Counted from the first letter of the stretch, positions 15,321-25,404 are shown. The stretch is 64,000 bases of DNA from Oceanicoccus sagamiensis (GCF_002117105.1 NZ_CP019343.1:3782001-3846000); one strand, 5' to 3'. The notes: generated from the letters alone by a model not told the origin. Made by a program: numbers and translations.

Positions 15321-17756
15321 TTAGTAGAAGTTATACCTGAGGTTAAGTCCGTAAGTGACTCCCGGTGCGGTAACCGCGGTATAGCCACCCATGACGGGAA
15401 TATCCAAACCAAAGGAATAGTACTCTTCATCTAACAGGTTGTTACCGAAGACGGCGACTTCCCATACTCGCTCAGGGTTAGTCAGGGTAAAGCGTACATT
15501 GACCAGATCAACTTCTTCATTAAACAGGGCACCATCTAAATCCTGATCGAGGAAGAAACTGTCAACATAGTTGTGCTCTAAACGACTAATAAGCATCAGT
15601 TCTTTCATTTCAGCTTCATACTGGAACCAGCTGCTAACGGTTAGCTCAGGTGCGTTGTCCAGTGGTTCGCCGGCCAGGTCAACCGTACATTCGCCGCCAC
15701 CGGGGAAGCCTGCCTGATTGCCATCAACAATATAGTACTCATAGAAAGCGCGGTTAACAGTACACTGGCCGCCATCAAACTCTTCATAGGTGGCTTTGTT
15801 ATAACCAATCGCAGTACCCATGGTCAGGTTCATAGTGGCAACAAACATACCATCAATTTCAACACCGTAGCTTTCCAATGAACCTGCATTGGTAACTTTA
15901 ATATCTGAGCCACTAAATGTCTGGCCCTGGAAGTCATCATATTCTACAAAGAAGAAGGTACCGTTTAGGGTTAAACGACGGTCCATCCAGGAGGCTTTCC
16001 AACCCAGTTCATAGTTGGTGGCAATTTCTTCATCAAACTCACCGCCAACACCTTCGGTCCAATCACCACAAACACCTTCGCGACATTCATCAACTGGAGG
16101 AGGGGCTTCACCTTCCAACTCGCGACGCTGGTTAAAACCACCGGACTTAAAGCCGCGGCTAATGCTGGCATAGGTCATCAGGTCATCATTCCAGAAATAC
16201 TTCAGGCTGAATGAAGGTGAAATGTCAGAATCTTCACGGCTCTGGTCATACCAGGTATTCGGCCCCGCTACCGGTGGAATGGCATCGGCAATCGGTGGCG
16301 TAGAAATCTGGTAACCTTCACGCTCTTTTTTCTCCCAGGTATAACGCATACCCAGTGTTGCACTCCACTGGTCAGTAATATTCCAGACTAACTGTCCAAA
16401 GGCCGCAAAGCTGGTTGTGGTATAAATATTTTCATCAATATTTAATGTGCCATCGCTACCTAAGCCAATGGCTTCAGTCAGGGCAGGGAACTGGGTAAAT
16501 TCACCGTAGGAATCAAATTCAGAGTAGTAGCCGTATAAGCCGCCCTGGTAATCCCAAACTTCACCACCGGGAGAGGTAATACGTAATTCGGTAGAAAACT
16601 GGTCAAGTTTAACATCGGTGACTGTTTCAACGGATTCATAGGCGGTAAAGTCGCCATCCGCAGAACTCAGTGATTCATAGTGACGCCAGGCATTAATAAA
16701 GGTCAGAGTGTCATCGTTGGCCAGGTCATAGTTCCATTCAAGGGCTAAACCGCCCACTTCTACATCATTGTAAATTTGGCTGCTTAACCAGCGGTCGTCA
16801 GAAAAAGGATCTGCTTTTGGTGGTGAGAACCCCTGGCTATCTTCAAAGGCCGTATAGTCCATAATCAAATCACCGGCGGAGTTTCTGCCTAGTGCAGCCT
16901 GCCATTCGGCGGAAGGGGTGTTGGTGCTTGGTGTATTTAGTGTAGACAGTCCGTCGTAATCAATGACGGAGAGGGCACAGCAGTCGGTATCTTCCTGCGA
17001 GAAATCCACAGTGACTAAAAACTCTCCCGATTCATCGGTATTAAATAAGAAGCGAGATTTAACACCCCATTTGTTACTGTCATTCAGGTGTTCACCGTTG
17101 GCGGTGTTGTAGTACATATGATCTTTGGTGTTTGAAAATGCGGTGGCACGCATAGCGTTACCATTGTCACCAAGAGGAATATTAATCATACCTCTGATTT
17201 CAAGCTGGTCGTCGCTACCAATCACGGTTTCTGCCAGACCTTCAAAATCAGGCCCCGGTTTTTTGGTGGTAACACTGATAGCACCTGCCGCAGTATTTTT
17301 ACCGTACAGCGAACCCTGGGGGCCACGCAGTACAATTAAGCTTTGAATATCAATCAGGTCGCTGATGCTCATGCCAGCACGACCTTGGTAGATGCCGTCA
17401 ATAAAGATACCAACACTGGGGTCGATACCTGAGTTGGTGCCGACCGAACCGATACCACGAATACGAATCGAGGTTGAGCGTGAATCGGCCCCCGGAGTAA
17501 TTTTTAAGCTGGGTGTATACTGCTCCATGGAAGCAAGATCGTTGGCGCCGGTATCTTTAAAAAAGTCTTCGCCAAAGGCGGATACTGACATGGGTACTTC
17601 TGACAGGTTTTCTTCACGGCGGTTAGCCGTCACAACAACTTCCTCTACAACAATTGAGTTGGAGCTGGCTGCTTGTTCTTCTTGAGCCGCTGTCAGTGAC
17701 GCTGCACTGCTGGCAAAAAAAGCAACAGCAGAAAGTGTGGCGAGTTTTATTCGCAT
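15321..17756 (-). CDS. TonB-dependent outer-membrane receptor
   Basis: About 811 residues. The start at 17756 (MRIKLATL) is preferred to the ATG 12 bp upstream because SD GGGGA lies 5 nt before it. A signal peptide ends near AAQE. The TonB-box-like EEVVVTANRREENL leads into the plug domain (RGIGSVGTNSG, LRGPQGSLYGKNTAAGAIS), then a 22-strand-type barrel ending in the aromatic YNFY that BAM recognises. Such receptors take up siderophores or large organic substrates. The sequence type is the one common beside catabolic genes in marine proteobacteria and sphingomonads. The substrate is unknown. A KOPS octamer lies inside the gene at 16481-16488. Confidence 0.93.
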   Translation of the reverse strand: MRIKLATLSAVAFFASSAASLTAAQEEQAASSNSIVVEEVVVTANRREENLSEVPMSVSAFGEDFFKDTGANDLASMEQYTPSLKITPGADSRSTSIRIRGIGSVGTNSGIDPSVGIFIDGIYQGRAGMSISDLIDIQSLIVLRGPQGSLYGKNTAAGAISVTTKKPGPDFEGLAETVIGSDDQLEIRGMINIPLGDNGNAMRATAFSNTKDHMYYNTANGEHLNDSNKWGVKSRFLFNTDESGEFLVTVDFSQEDTDCCALSVIDYDGLSTLNTPSTNTPSAEWQAALGRNSAGDLIMDYTAFEDSQGFSPPKADPFSDDRWLSSQIYNDVEVGGLALEWNYDLANDDTLTFINAWRHYESLSSADGDFTAYESVETVTDVKLDQFSTELRITSPGGEVWDYQGGLYGYYSEFDSYGEFTQFPALTEAIGLGSDGTLNIDENIYTTTSFAAFGQLVWNITDQWSATLGMRYTWEKKEREGYQISTPPIADAIPPVAGPNTWYDQSREDSDISPSFSLKYFWNDDLMTYASISRGFKSGGFNQRRELEGEAPPPVDECREGVCGDWTEGVGGEFDEEIATNYELGWKASWMDRRLTLNGTFFFVEYDDFQGQTFSGSDIKVTNAGSLESYGVEIDGMFVATMNLTMGTAIGYNKATYEEFDGGQCTVNRAFYEYYIVDGNQAGFPGGGECTVDLAGEPLDNAPELTVSSWFQYEAEMKELMLISRLEHNYVDSFFLDQDLDGALFNEEVDLVNVRFTLTNPERVWEVAVFGNNLLDEEYYSFGLDIPVMGGYTAVTAPGVTYGLNLRYNFY
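16481..16488 (+). other. KOPS-like FtsK orienting octamer
   Basis: GGGCAGGG matches the E. coli KOPS consensus GGGNAGGG and points rightward, toward the dif site at 59621. Confidence 0.5.
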
Positions 17757-17836
17757 TATTGTCCCCATTATTGGATATGCCGGTACCGCCTTGGCGGTAC
17801 GTTATAATTATTTTTGTCTTTTACAAGGCTGATTGC

Positions 17837-18781
17837 TTAAGGGCAGTCAAGGCATGTGAAAGTGTATGTTGTTGTTATATCTACTGTGTCTGATCCACCA
17901 TCCACTGCAAGATCTTCCTGCACAACTTTAAAACTGAGTGTGTCAAGAGTTGAGAAATCGACTTCGCTAAAGTTAACGGTGTCTATCATGCTGGCTGACG
18001 GGGGAAACTGGCTTGGGCTTAACCAGTCAGTGTCATTCGGGTCATTTTCAGTAAAAGCCGTGGCGGATTCAGAGGCCAGGAAGCCGTAGCTTGCACACAG
18101 GTCGCCACCGGATAAGTATTCGCAATACAGTGGCAGTGTCTCAGCTGATTCAACGGTTGTTTCATCGGTAAGCACCAGTGATGAATTTGACCAAAGGGCG
18201 AACCTTGGGGACGCTTCCATCAAAATTGCACCGGTTAGTGTCAGCGTTTGCGTTGTGATACCGCCCACGCCTCCTGAGTCAGCAGCATAGACAATAGAGA
18301 CCGCACCATTCGCTGCAATATCAATATCCCAGGTGTCTGTCGTGTCTGCAGGAGGACCACAAACCAGACCGGCATCCTGTACATCGGTGGCCAGGTCGTA
18401 ACACAGTGTTGTTACCAGAGCGCTGAATGCTACGCCATCTTGCCCCAAAGAGCCGGTCCAGCCGCCGCCACCGTCTGGGTCCAGAGTAATACCCGCCAGA
18501 TCATATTCGGTTTGCGTCGGTCTGAATATACCGCCATAGGTACCATCCGGTTGCGAAAGTAAGGCGCTGATATCAATGGTCAGTTCAAAGTTATTGGTGG
18601 CAATCTGACTGTCGGCACTGATTACACCGTCAGAGCTGATAACAATATCCCCTGAAAGGGTCGCCGGTATATTGGTGGTAACGGTGGCTACTGTACTGGC
18701 AAAGCCAACGGTGCCAGTGGCTGCGTAAGCTGAAGAGACAGCTATCAGTGGCAGGCCTGCTAATAGTGGTAAATATTTCAT
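17837..18781 (-). CDS. Secreted hypothetical protein
   Basis: A 314-residue exported protein with a clear signal peptide (LPLLAGLPLIAVSSAYA). The mature part is rich in Thr, Asp and Gly with beta-strand character and holds eight cysteines, including the closing FTCLDCP. No domain was recognised, although the composition resembles the secreted lipoprotein encoded directly upstream. SD GAGGA lies 7 nt before the ATG. The 51 bp gap from the upstream gene suggests cotranscription, so both may belong to one surface complex. It could be a PEP-CTERM-like protein without the sorting tail. Confidence 0.75.
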   Translation of the reverse strand: MKYLPLLAGLPLIAVSSAYAATGTVGFASTVATVTTNIPATLSGDIVISSDGVISADSQIATNNFELTIDISALLSQPDGTYGGIFRPTQTEYDLAGITLDPDGGGGWTGSLGQDGVAFSALVTTLCYDLATDVQDAGLVCGPPADTTDTWDIDIAANGAVSIVYAADSGGVGGITTQTLTLTGAILMEASPRFALWSNSSLVLTDETTVESAETLPLYCEYLSGGDLCASYGFLASESATAFTENDPNDTDWLSPSQFPPSASMIDTVNFSEVDFSTLDTLSFKVVQEDLAVDGGSDTVDITTTYTFTCLDCP

Positions 18782-18832
18782 TATTATGTCCTCTAAAAAA
18801 GTGTCTGGGTTTATTGGATTAATGGCTTGCCA

Positions 18833-21800
18833 TTAATCCGTAGCCTGGACCTCCTGCCATTCTAGTGTCTTGGTGCGTACGTTAAAGGTGGCATTCTTAG
18901 TTGCCGGAACGCCCGTTGCTGGATCTTGTTCCAGATTGCTGCCGCTGGTAGTGCCCGCTTCCATAGTTGCTGAGTCGGGGGTTACCGTACCTGTAGAGTT
19001 CATCTGATAATTGAAGATGTACTTATTGCGAACGGTAGAGTCAAGCTCTATGCCATAGCCAAGCGAACCTGAATCTTCACCATCTGGAATACCGTCGGCA
19101 TCATCGTCGGTATCACCAATATTGTTACCATCCGGATCTTCGTCAGCGTCATCACATAACGCTGTGGCAAGATCAAGGTCACCCGCAGGCCAGTTATTAC
19201 TGTCGTCAGCTGGCAAGTAAAGGTCGGAGTTTACATTCTTGATTGACCAGTCATTGGGGCAGTTGTCTTCAATATCAAAGTGCGTATCACGGTCGGCATC
19301 ATCGCAGCTTTCATCAAATAGCTCCTGCTCAAGCGTTGATTGAGGTACCACATCACAAATGATTTGGGCATCAGGATTTAGCGGGCGGTAATCGAGTAAA
19401 TCACACACGTCATCGCCATCGCTATCTATTGTGCCGAGGGGCTGTTCTACCGTACCCACACACTGATCTATATAATCAGCATCGATAGCGGTTTCACCGT
19501 CGATACCGAACTCATCTTCACAAACACCATCTTGATCGACATCGGTATGGCCGATATCAATAGAAATGTTGTCACTGACACAGGCATCAGCGAGGTTATC
19601 ACCATATCCATCCTGGTCAGCATCGACCCATTCATCGCCATTGCCGACAAAGGCGTCTAATGTCAGGCCGGTTTCTGAATCGGCTTCCGTTTTATCGGTA
19701 TTCCATTCATCGGGGAAGCCATCCATATCAGCATCAACACTGGCAGCTATATCAAGTGGGAAGGCGTCATCTTCAGCATCGCCTACATTATCGCCATCAA
19801 AGTCAACGGATTCTGAAGCGTCGTTGGGGAATGGGTCGCTATTGTCGCCGACCATATCGCCATCGGAATCCAGCCATTCATCGGCATCACCAGGGAAGGC
19901 GTCAATGATCAGGTCGGTATCGTCAGCGTTTTTACCGGTATTGTAAGCATCAGGGTATTCGTCACCGTCACTATCAATGCTGGCTGCGGCATCGTCCGGG
20001 AAGGCATCAATGATTAGCATAGAGTCAGCTTCAGTAAAGCCGGTGTTGTAAGCATTGGGGGCGCCGTCCCCGTCGCTATCAACGCTGGCAGTTTCATCGT
20101 CAAAGAATGCATCAATGACCAGTGTTGAATTCTCCGCGCTATAACCATCGTTATAAGCATCGGGGGCACCATCGCCATCAGTATCAACCGACGCAGAGGG
20201 GTCGTTTACAAACGCATCGTCTTCATCTGCAACACCGTCGTTATCGCTATCACTGCTAACTGGTTCGCCAGACGCGGTTGCTGTAAATATAGAATTGCTG
20301 TCAGCAAGACCAGTATCTCCGGTATCGATGACCAGTATTTGGCTCCAGCTGATATTGCTTCTATCACTGGCATCCAGACTATTGCTGACATCATAAACGG
20401 AGGTTGCTTCTGGGGTGCCTACAATCGCTGTCACAGGGTCACAAACCAGAGCTTGACCGGTACAGCTTGTCGCTGTTTGTTCACCAAGACCCGTAGTTAG
20501 ATCAAAGAAACCGGTGGTTACGATGGTGCTAAGGCCTAACAAATTGTCAATGGCCTGGCTGAGTTCAAAGGACAGAGTGTTACCTTCGATATTGGCAGTA
20601 CCGGTATAAACATAGCTTGAGTCAACTACATTTACCGTTTGACCTACCAGAGAGCCGCTGCCGGTGATGGTTAAATCGCTGGTTGCTAATGTCGCGGTAT
20701 AAAAGGCTTCACTATCGGCTAATCCAAAATCGCCTGTGTCTATCGTTGCAACCAGTGACCAGGTAATAGAACTTAGGTCGCTTGCGTCCAGCGAGTCAGA
20801 GTAATCAATGCTGGAAGTGGCAGCAGGTGTACCAATATCACTGTTGATCGTGTCACAGACCAGCGAGTTACCTGTACAGCCTGTTAGGGTGACTTCACCC
20901 AAGCCAGTGCTAAGGTCAAAGAAACCTTCGGTCAGGATATGGGCATCTTCACCGCCAATGCCCAGTTCAGTGGTTTGGTCGATTTCAAATTGGAAAACAC
21001 CATCAACAACTTCAGCAGTACCTTCAAAGCTATAGTCAGAGTTTACGGTAGTGCCGGTTTGTCCTGTGAGGCTACCGGTTCCGCTAATGGTGTAGCCTGA
21101 GCCAGTAGGTGCCTCTTGTTCGTTGGTGTCGAGCACTAGAGGTGGCTCCGACGTCGAATCCTCTGGTCCAAAACCGTCATTCCAGGCGTCGGGTGCACCA
21201 TCGTTATCTTCATCAACACTGGCGGCAATATCATTAGGGAAGTCATCGCTGTTATCGCCCACGTTATCGCCATCACTGTCTGTGCTTTCGGTTGCATCAG
21301 TTGGGAAGGCATCAAGGCTTAAGCCAGTGGTTGAGTCGGCTGCTGAGTAGCCTTCATTCCAGCTATCGGGAGAGCCATCACCATCAGTATCAACCGAGGC
21401 AGCGGCATCAGCGGGGAATGCATCGTCAGCATCTTCGATACCATCGCGGTCAGTATCCAGAGTGCCGGCACAATCATTGGTAAAGAAGATAGTGGCATTG
21501 CTGTCTGCAGTATCAAAGCCAGCATCAACTTCGGCATTTTGCACCATAAAGAAACTGCCATTTTCGTCAGTGACGGTAAACGGCCCGTTGCTTGAGGCTG
21601 AGGTTGCATCGGGGGTACCAATGGCTGCATCAATCGTGTCACAAACCAGATTGCTACCCACACAGTTGGTAATTGTGGTTTCACCAATACCCGTTTCAAT
21701 ATCAAAAAAGCCGGTGGTCGTAATGGTTGCACCAATGGCAGCAATAATTTGCTGGTCCATAGTAAATGATAGTCGGCCGTTATCATCCAGTGTGGCTTCA

Positions 21801-22990
21801 CCGGTATACAGTGAGTCTGAGTTAACAATGCTGTTGGTCTGTCCGCGCAATGTACCTTCACCAAAAACGGCGAATAGATTGGGCTTACAAGACTCTTCGG
21901 TATCCACAATACCATTACCGTCGGTATCAATACCCGGAATAATCACCGCAACTTCAGGCTCATCCATTGGGGTAACGACAACTTCAGGGGCGATATCGGC
22001 TGCTATTTCTCTAAACAGTGCAGCGGTTTGATTGAGTGGTGTATCGGTGCCTGCAATATTGGCTGGTGGAGTGGTGGTTACGGTGGCAACTTCTGCGATT
22101 TCCGTGAGTACTTCAACGGGCTCTTCGCCATTCATGCCGTCGACAACACCATCATTCAGATCGTTGGCTAGTAGTTCAATCAGGCGGTTGGTTGATGTCG
22201 AACTGGCGGCTGCCTGAGTCTGTTGGACATTATAAATAATAGCGGTAAAAGTTTCTGTGGCTTTAAACAGCTTTAGCTCTACCTCGTTATCACCATCGAC
22301 GGTTGGGATAGGGGAGGTGGTAAATAAATCAACACCGTCCTGGTCGCTATCAGAGCCGGTATCACCTAACAGACCAAGGCCGTAGATATTTCTTACTTCA
22401 AATTGCGCTGCGGCAATGGCATCAAACCATTCCAGAGTCGAGTCCGCTTGCATTTTATTGACGGCAATTTCTATGGCCAGTGTGGTCAGTGGTGTGCCAT
22501 AAATAGATTGCTTGTTAAGGGTCAGCTGGTTGGTGGTCGCAACCGAGCGCAGAGTAGGGATAACCGGGGTTTCATTGGTGAGGATATCGACACCGCCGGT
22601 AATCTCAACCAGGAACAACTGCTCCAACAAGTCATCGCTGCTGAGGTTTACATCGATAATTTGGGCGTTTTCATCGGTAGAGCCGGTGGTGATAATGCGA
22701 CCCTTGAGCGGGTGGCCTGCGCCATTAAGGGTGGTATCCAGCGCATAGATAGTGACATTGGCAAATTTAACCGGTCCATCGACCGCTGCACCATTCAGGG
22801 CAGTCTCGTTGACGGGGTCAATAGGGCTGAAAACCTCGGCGGCATCGCCGTCACCGCCTCCGCCGCCACAGCCTGTCAGGCCAAGGGTACCGGCAATAAT
22901 GGCTGCTAAAGATAACTTGCCCAGTCGGTTTTTACCTGAGGGAGTACGCGTATTAAAGAGTGCTGAAAACTGATCGCCAAAACGTATCAT
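18833..22990 (-). CDS. Large lipoprotein with thrombospondin type 3 repeats
   Basis: A 1385-residue exported protein. A lipobox LTGC followed by a glycine run (about residues 38-46) predicts lipidation. The N-terminal part (to about 370) is a domain of unknown type. Three copies of a unit of about 95 residues follow, each beginning like GSGSLTGQT and ending like LVCDTI.S.IGTP.ATS. Between and after them run many Asp-rich type 3 repeats (DTDGDGSPDSWN, DSDGDNVGDNSD style), which bind calcium in related proteins. It is probably a cell-surface calcium-stabilised adhesin or matrix protein. The repeated GAT-rich coding produces long spurious ORFs in other frames. Confidence 0.85.
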   Translation of the reverse strand: MIRFGDQFSALFNTRTPSGKNRLGKLSLAAIIAGTLGLTGCGGGGGDGDAAEVFSPIDPVNETALNGAAVDGPVKFANVTIYALDTTLNGAGHPLKGRIITTGSTDENAQIIDVNLSSDDLLEQLFLVEITGGVDILTNETPVIPTLRSVATTNQLTLNKQSIYGTPLTTLAIEIAVNKMQADSTLEWFDAIAAAQFEVRNIYGLGLLGDTGSDSDQDGVDLFTTSPIPTVDGDNEVELKLFKATETFTAIIYNVQQTQAAASSTSTNRLIELLANDLNDGVVDGMNGEEPVEVLTEIAEVATVTTTPPANIAGTDTPLNQTAALFREIAADIAPEVVVTPMDEPEVAVIIPGIDTDGNGIVDTEESCKPNLFAVFGEGTLRGQTNSIVNSDSLYTGEATLDDNGRLSFTMDQQIIAAIGATITTTGFFDIETGIGETTITNCVGSNLVCDTIDAAIGTPDATSASSNGPFTVTDENGSFFMVQNAEVDAGFDTADSNATIFFTNDCAGTLDTDRDGIEDADDAFPADAAASVDTDGDGSPDSWNEGYSAADSTTGLSLDAFPTDATESTDSDGDNVGDNSDDFPNDIAASVDEDNDGAPDAWNDGFGPEDSTSEPPLVLDTNEQEAPTGSGYTISGTGSLTGQTGTTVNSDYSFEGTAEVVDGVFQFEIDQTTELGIGGEDAHILTEGFFDLSTGLGEVTLTGCTGNSLVCDTINSDIGTPAATSSIDYSDSLDASDLSSITWSLVATIDTGDFGLADSEAFYTATLATSDLTITGSGSLVGQTVNVVDSSYVYTGTANIEGNTLSFELSQAIDNLLGLSTIVTTGFFDLTTGLGEQTATSCTGQALVCDPVTAIVGTPEATSVYDVSNSLDASDRSNISWSQILVIDTGDTGLADSNSIFTATASGEPVSSDSDNDGVADEDDAFVNDPSASVDTDGDGAPDAYNDGYSAENSTLVIDAFFDDETASVDSDGDGAPNAYNTGFTEADSMLIIDAFPDDAAASIDSDGDEYPDAYNTGKNADDTDLIIDAFPGDADEWLDSDGDMVGDNSDPFPNDASESVDFDGDNVGDAEDDAFPLDIAASVDADMDGFPDEWNTDKTEADSETGLTLDAFVGNGDEWVDADQDGYGDNLADACVSDNISIDIGHTDVDQDGVCEDEFGIDGETAIDADYIDQCVGTVEQPLGTIDSDGDDVCDLLDYRPLNPDAQIICDVVPQSTLEQELFDESCDDADRDTHFDIEDNCPNDWSIKNVNSDLYLPADDSNNWPAGDLDLATALCDDADEDPDGNNIGDTDDDADGIPDGEDSGSLGYGIELDSTVRNKYIFNYQMNSTGTVTPDSATMEAGTTSGSNLEQDPATGVPATKNATFNVRTKTLEWQEVQATD

Positions 22991-23219
22991 GGGGAGCTAA
23001 ACCTCATCATTATTATCTTTATTAAGCCGGCTAGGCCTTCGAATTATCCTACTGTGCGAGTATGAAGAACTGTAATTTCCAGAAAAAGGGAAATAGTGCA
23101 CAGATAATCCGTATGTCAAGTTTGAACGATAACAAAGGAAGAATACAAAAACAAACAGTTTTGACTGATTTTTCTTTATAGAATGAGGGAATGTAATTAA
23201 TTGGGTTTTTATTGGTGAT
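22991..23219. other. Intergenic region between lipoprotein and TetR genes
   Basis: About 230 bp, AT-rich. It contains AACAGTTTTGACTG at 23155-23168, similar to the candidate operator half-sites near 6609. No gene or RNA was recognised. It should hold the promoter of the leftward lipoprotein operon. Confidence 0.35.
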
Positions 23220-23834
23220 TTATGCGCCGATACCCTCAAAGATGGCGGCCATGATGGTGTTTCTGATGTCCTCCATATCGTAATCATCACCTAGTAAAGA
23301 GGCGACACGGTTATCATTCACCAGAGTGACAAAGCCGTGAACGGTAGACAGGATAGCCAGCGCTTGTTTGGCGGGGTCTCCAGGCTTGATGAGATTGAGC
23401 TCCTGACAGGTTTTCATATCACTCACCAGGTCAGTAAAGGTCCCTGAACTGGTGTGTTGCAGAGACTGTTGGCCCGTGCTGGAGAGTAAATCTCCACTAT
23501 ACATGACCCGGTAATAGGCCGGATATTGCAGGGCAAAGTCTATATAAGCAGTCCCTGAAGCCGCAAACTGGCTAATGGGGTCCTTGTCGGCTTCGTCTTT
23601 TTTCTCCTGCATGGTGTCCTGCATCAGGGTAAAACCCTGTTCAACCACGGCAACAATTAACTGGTCTTTATCTTCAAAGTGGCGGTAGGGGGCGGTATGG
23701 GAAACCCCTGCGCGCCGCGCTACCTCTCGGATGGTTAAGCCCTTGGGGCCGGCTTCATTGATAATTTCCAGAGCGGCGGAGAGCAGGGCGCTGCGCAGAT
23801 CGCCGTGGTGATAATTGTTTTTTGCTGTGGCCAA
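23220..23834 (-). CDS. TetR-family transcriptional regulator
   Basis: A 204-residue TetR repressor-type protein. The N-terminal helix-turn-helix reads LTIREVARRAGVSHTAPYRHFEDKDQLIVAVVEQGF (residues about 34-69 in segments). The C-terminal ligand-binding domain resembles the WHG-type/TetR_C domain. The start is TTG at 23834, chosen because SD GAGGA lies 7 nt upstream and the nearest ATG is out of frame. It is divergent from the carotenoid oxygenase gene at 23956. Two palindromes in the intervening 121 bp are the likely operators, so it probably represses the oxygenase genes and itself until a substrate or product binds. Confidence 0.92.
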   Translation of the reverse strand: MATAKNNYHHGDLRSALLSAALEIINEAGPKGLTIREVARRAGVSHTAPYRHFEDKDQLIVAVVEQGFTLMQDTMQEKKDEADKDPISQFAASGTAYIDFALQYPAYYRVMYSGDLLSSTGQQSLQHTSSGTFTDLVSDMKTCQELNLIKPGDPAKQALAILSTVHGFVTLVNDNRVASLLGDDYDMEDIRNTIMAAIFEGIGA

Positions 23835-23883
23835 GGTGGCATCCTCAAATCAGTAATGTGCCTATCATAACAAAAAAATCTCA

Positions 23884-23934
23884 TGTTTCTATTGTAAACA
23901 TAAAAATCGAGTGTTAATGTTTACATTGTAAACA
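23884..23934. promoter_or_regulatory. Twin TetR operator candidates
   Basis: A perfect inverted repeat TGTTTAC-ATT-GTAAACA lies at 23918-23934. A second, imperfect copy TGTTTCT-ATT-GTAAACA lies at 23884-23900. Their centres are 34 bp apart. Arms of this type are characteristic of TetR-family operators. They lie between the TetR gene and the divergent carotenoid oxygenase, 22 bp before the latter's start. Confidence 0.75.
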
Positions 23935-23955
23935 ATAGTCAAAGAGGAAATAGCC

Positions 23956-25386
23956 ATGCCACAGATGATGCCAGCCGATAACCCCTTCCTGAAGTTTCCC
24001 TTTGGGCCGATCAATATGGAGTGTGATGCACCAGACCTGTTTATAGAGGGCGAAATCCCCACAGCGCTGAATGGTACTTTTTACCGCAATGGCCCCAATC
24101 AGCGTTTTGCGCCGCGGGGTGATTATCATTTGTTTGCCGGTGACGGTATGGTTCACGGGTTCCATATTAAAGACGGCAAGGTACGCCACAATAATCGCTG
24201 GGTGCGCACGGCGAAATGGAATATTGAAGATAAAGAGGGGCGGGCAGTCATTAACTCGATGAACCCGCTTGACTGTGACCCTGATTACAGTGATTTTGCT
24301 TTGGTCGATAAAGAAGGCACTGCCAATACCGCACTGGTTTGGCATGGCGGTCGCTTATTGGCACTGGAAGAAGGGCATTTACCCTATGAAATTGATCCTG
24401 AAACTCTGGAATCGATTGGCCCATGGACCTTTCGCGGCAAGCTAAATACGGCGATGACGGCCCATCCCAAGGTAGACCCCAAAACCGGTGAGTTGCTGTT
24501 TTTTGCTTATATGGCTACTGGTCCTTTTGCTTCTGACGTGATGGTCTATAAAGTAAACCCCGAGGGAATTATCACAGAAACTATTCTGATCCCTACGGCT
24601 TATTCTGCCATGGTCCACGATTTTGTCTTTACCGAGAATTATATTCTTATCCCAATATTTCCCATCACTGGTGATCTTGAACGGGTATTTAATGGCGGCC
24701 CTCCTTTTGCCTGGGACCCTGAAAAGCCTGTACAGATTGGCGTATTACCCCGTAAGGGTGGCACGGCTGAAGATATTAAGTGGTTGGATATGGACCTTTG
24801 TTTTACCTTCCACTTTATGAATGCATTTGATAAGGACGGTGTGATCACCGTGGACTGCTGCCAGTTTGAAACCATTCCGCTATTTCCAACGGTAGATGGT
24901 AAGTCGACCGGCAAGGCCGAGGCCTATCTGCACCGCTGGACCATTGATATGAATGACGACAATGCCCGGGTAGAGTCTGTGCAAATTGATAGTAATGAGT
25001 CAGAATTCCCCCAGTGCGATAATCGCTATGCTGGTCAGGAGTATCATCACGGTTGGTATGCGACTACTGACGGTAGTTTGAAAAGCGAGATCGAAGCCAA
25101 TGATAATTTTTATAATTCAGTGGCGTATTTTAATCATCAAACGGGCAAAGCAGAACGCTATTCCTTTGGCAGAGCAACAGTATCTGAGCCAATCTTCGTT
25201 GCACAATCTGAGGATTCTCCTGAAGGAGTAGGGTATTTATTAACGGTATCAACCGACTTTGATACCCGCTCCAGTACCCTCAATATCTTTGATGCGATGA
25301 AGTTGTCCGATGGTCCTGTAGGCAGGGCACACCTGTCGCACTATATCCCGGTTGGTTTCCACGGTACCTGGAAGCCCGGTAGTTAA
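23956..25386 (+). CDS. Carotenoid oxygenase
   Basis: A complete 476-residue RPE65-family oxygenase. The iron-binding histidines are His170 (TAHPKVDP), His221 (MVHDF), His286 (FTFHFMNAF) and His469 (GFHGTWKPG). The seven-blade propeller markers YRNGPN and GDGMVHGFH are present. The family cleaves carotenoids, apocarotenoids or stilbenes to aldehydes with O2. It has no signal peptide, so it is cytosolic. SD AGAGGA lies 7 nt upstream. It is the TetR-facing member of a tandem pair, although a terminator at 25405 separates it from the next gene. Confidence 0.95.
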   Translation: MPQMMPADNPFLKFPFGPINMECDAPDLFIEGEIPTALNGTFYRNGPNQRFAPRGDYHLFAGDGMVHGFHIKDGKVRHNNRWVRTAKWNIEDKEGRAVINSMNPLDCDPDYSDFALVDKEGTANTALVWHGGRLLALEEGHLPYEIDPETLESIGPWTFRGKLNTAMTAHPKVDPKTGELLFFAYMATGPFASDVMVYKVNPEGIITETILIPTAYSAMVHDFVFTENYILIPIFPITGDLERVFNGGPPFAWDPEKPVQIGVLPRKGGTAEDIKWLDMDLCFTFHFMNAFDKDGVITVDCCQFETIPLFPTVDGKSTGKAEAYLHRWTIDMNDDNARVESVQIDSNESEFPQCDNRYAGQEYHHGWYATTDGSLKSEIEANDNFYNSVAYFNHQTGKAERYSFGRATVSEPIFVAQSEDSPEGVGYLLTVSTDFDTRSSTLNIFDAMKLSDGPVGRAHLSHYIPVGFHGTWKPGS

Positions 25387-25404
25387 CGCCAAAGCAGATA
25401 AGAG

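Noticed and set aside
21319-21930. 203-codon minus-strand ORF inside the lipoprotein gene
   Set aside because: It is a shadow of the repetitive GAT/TCA-rich coding in another frame; composition is low-complexity.
23914-24345. 143-codon antisense ORF over the start of the carotenoid oxygenase
   Set aside because: The opposing frame encodes a clearly conserved protein and the antisense ORF has no family features.
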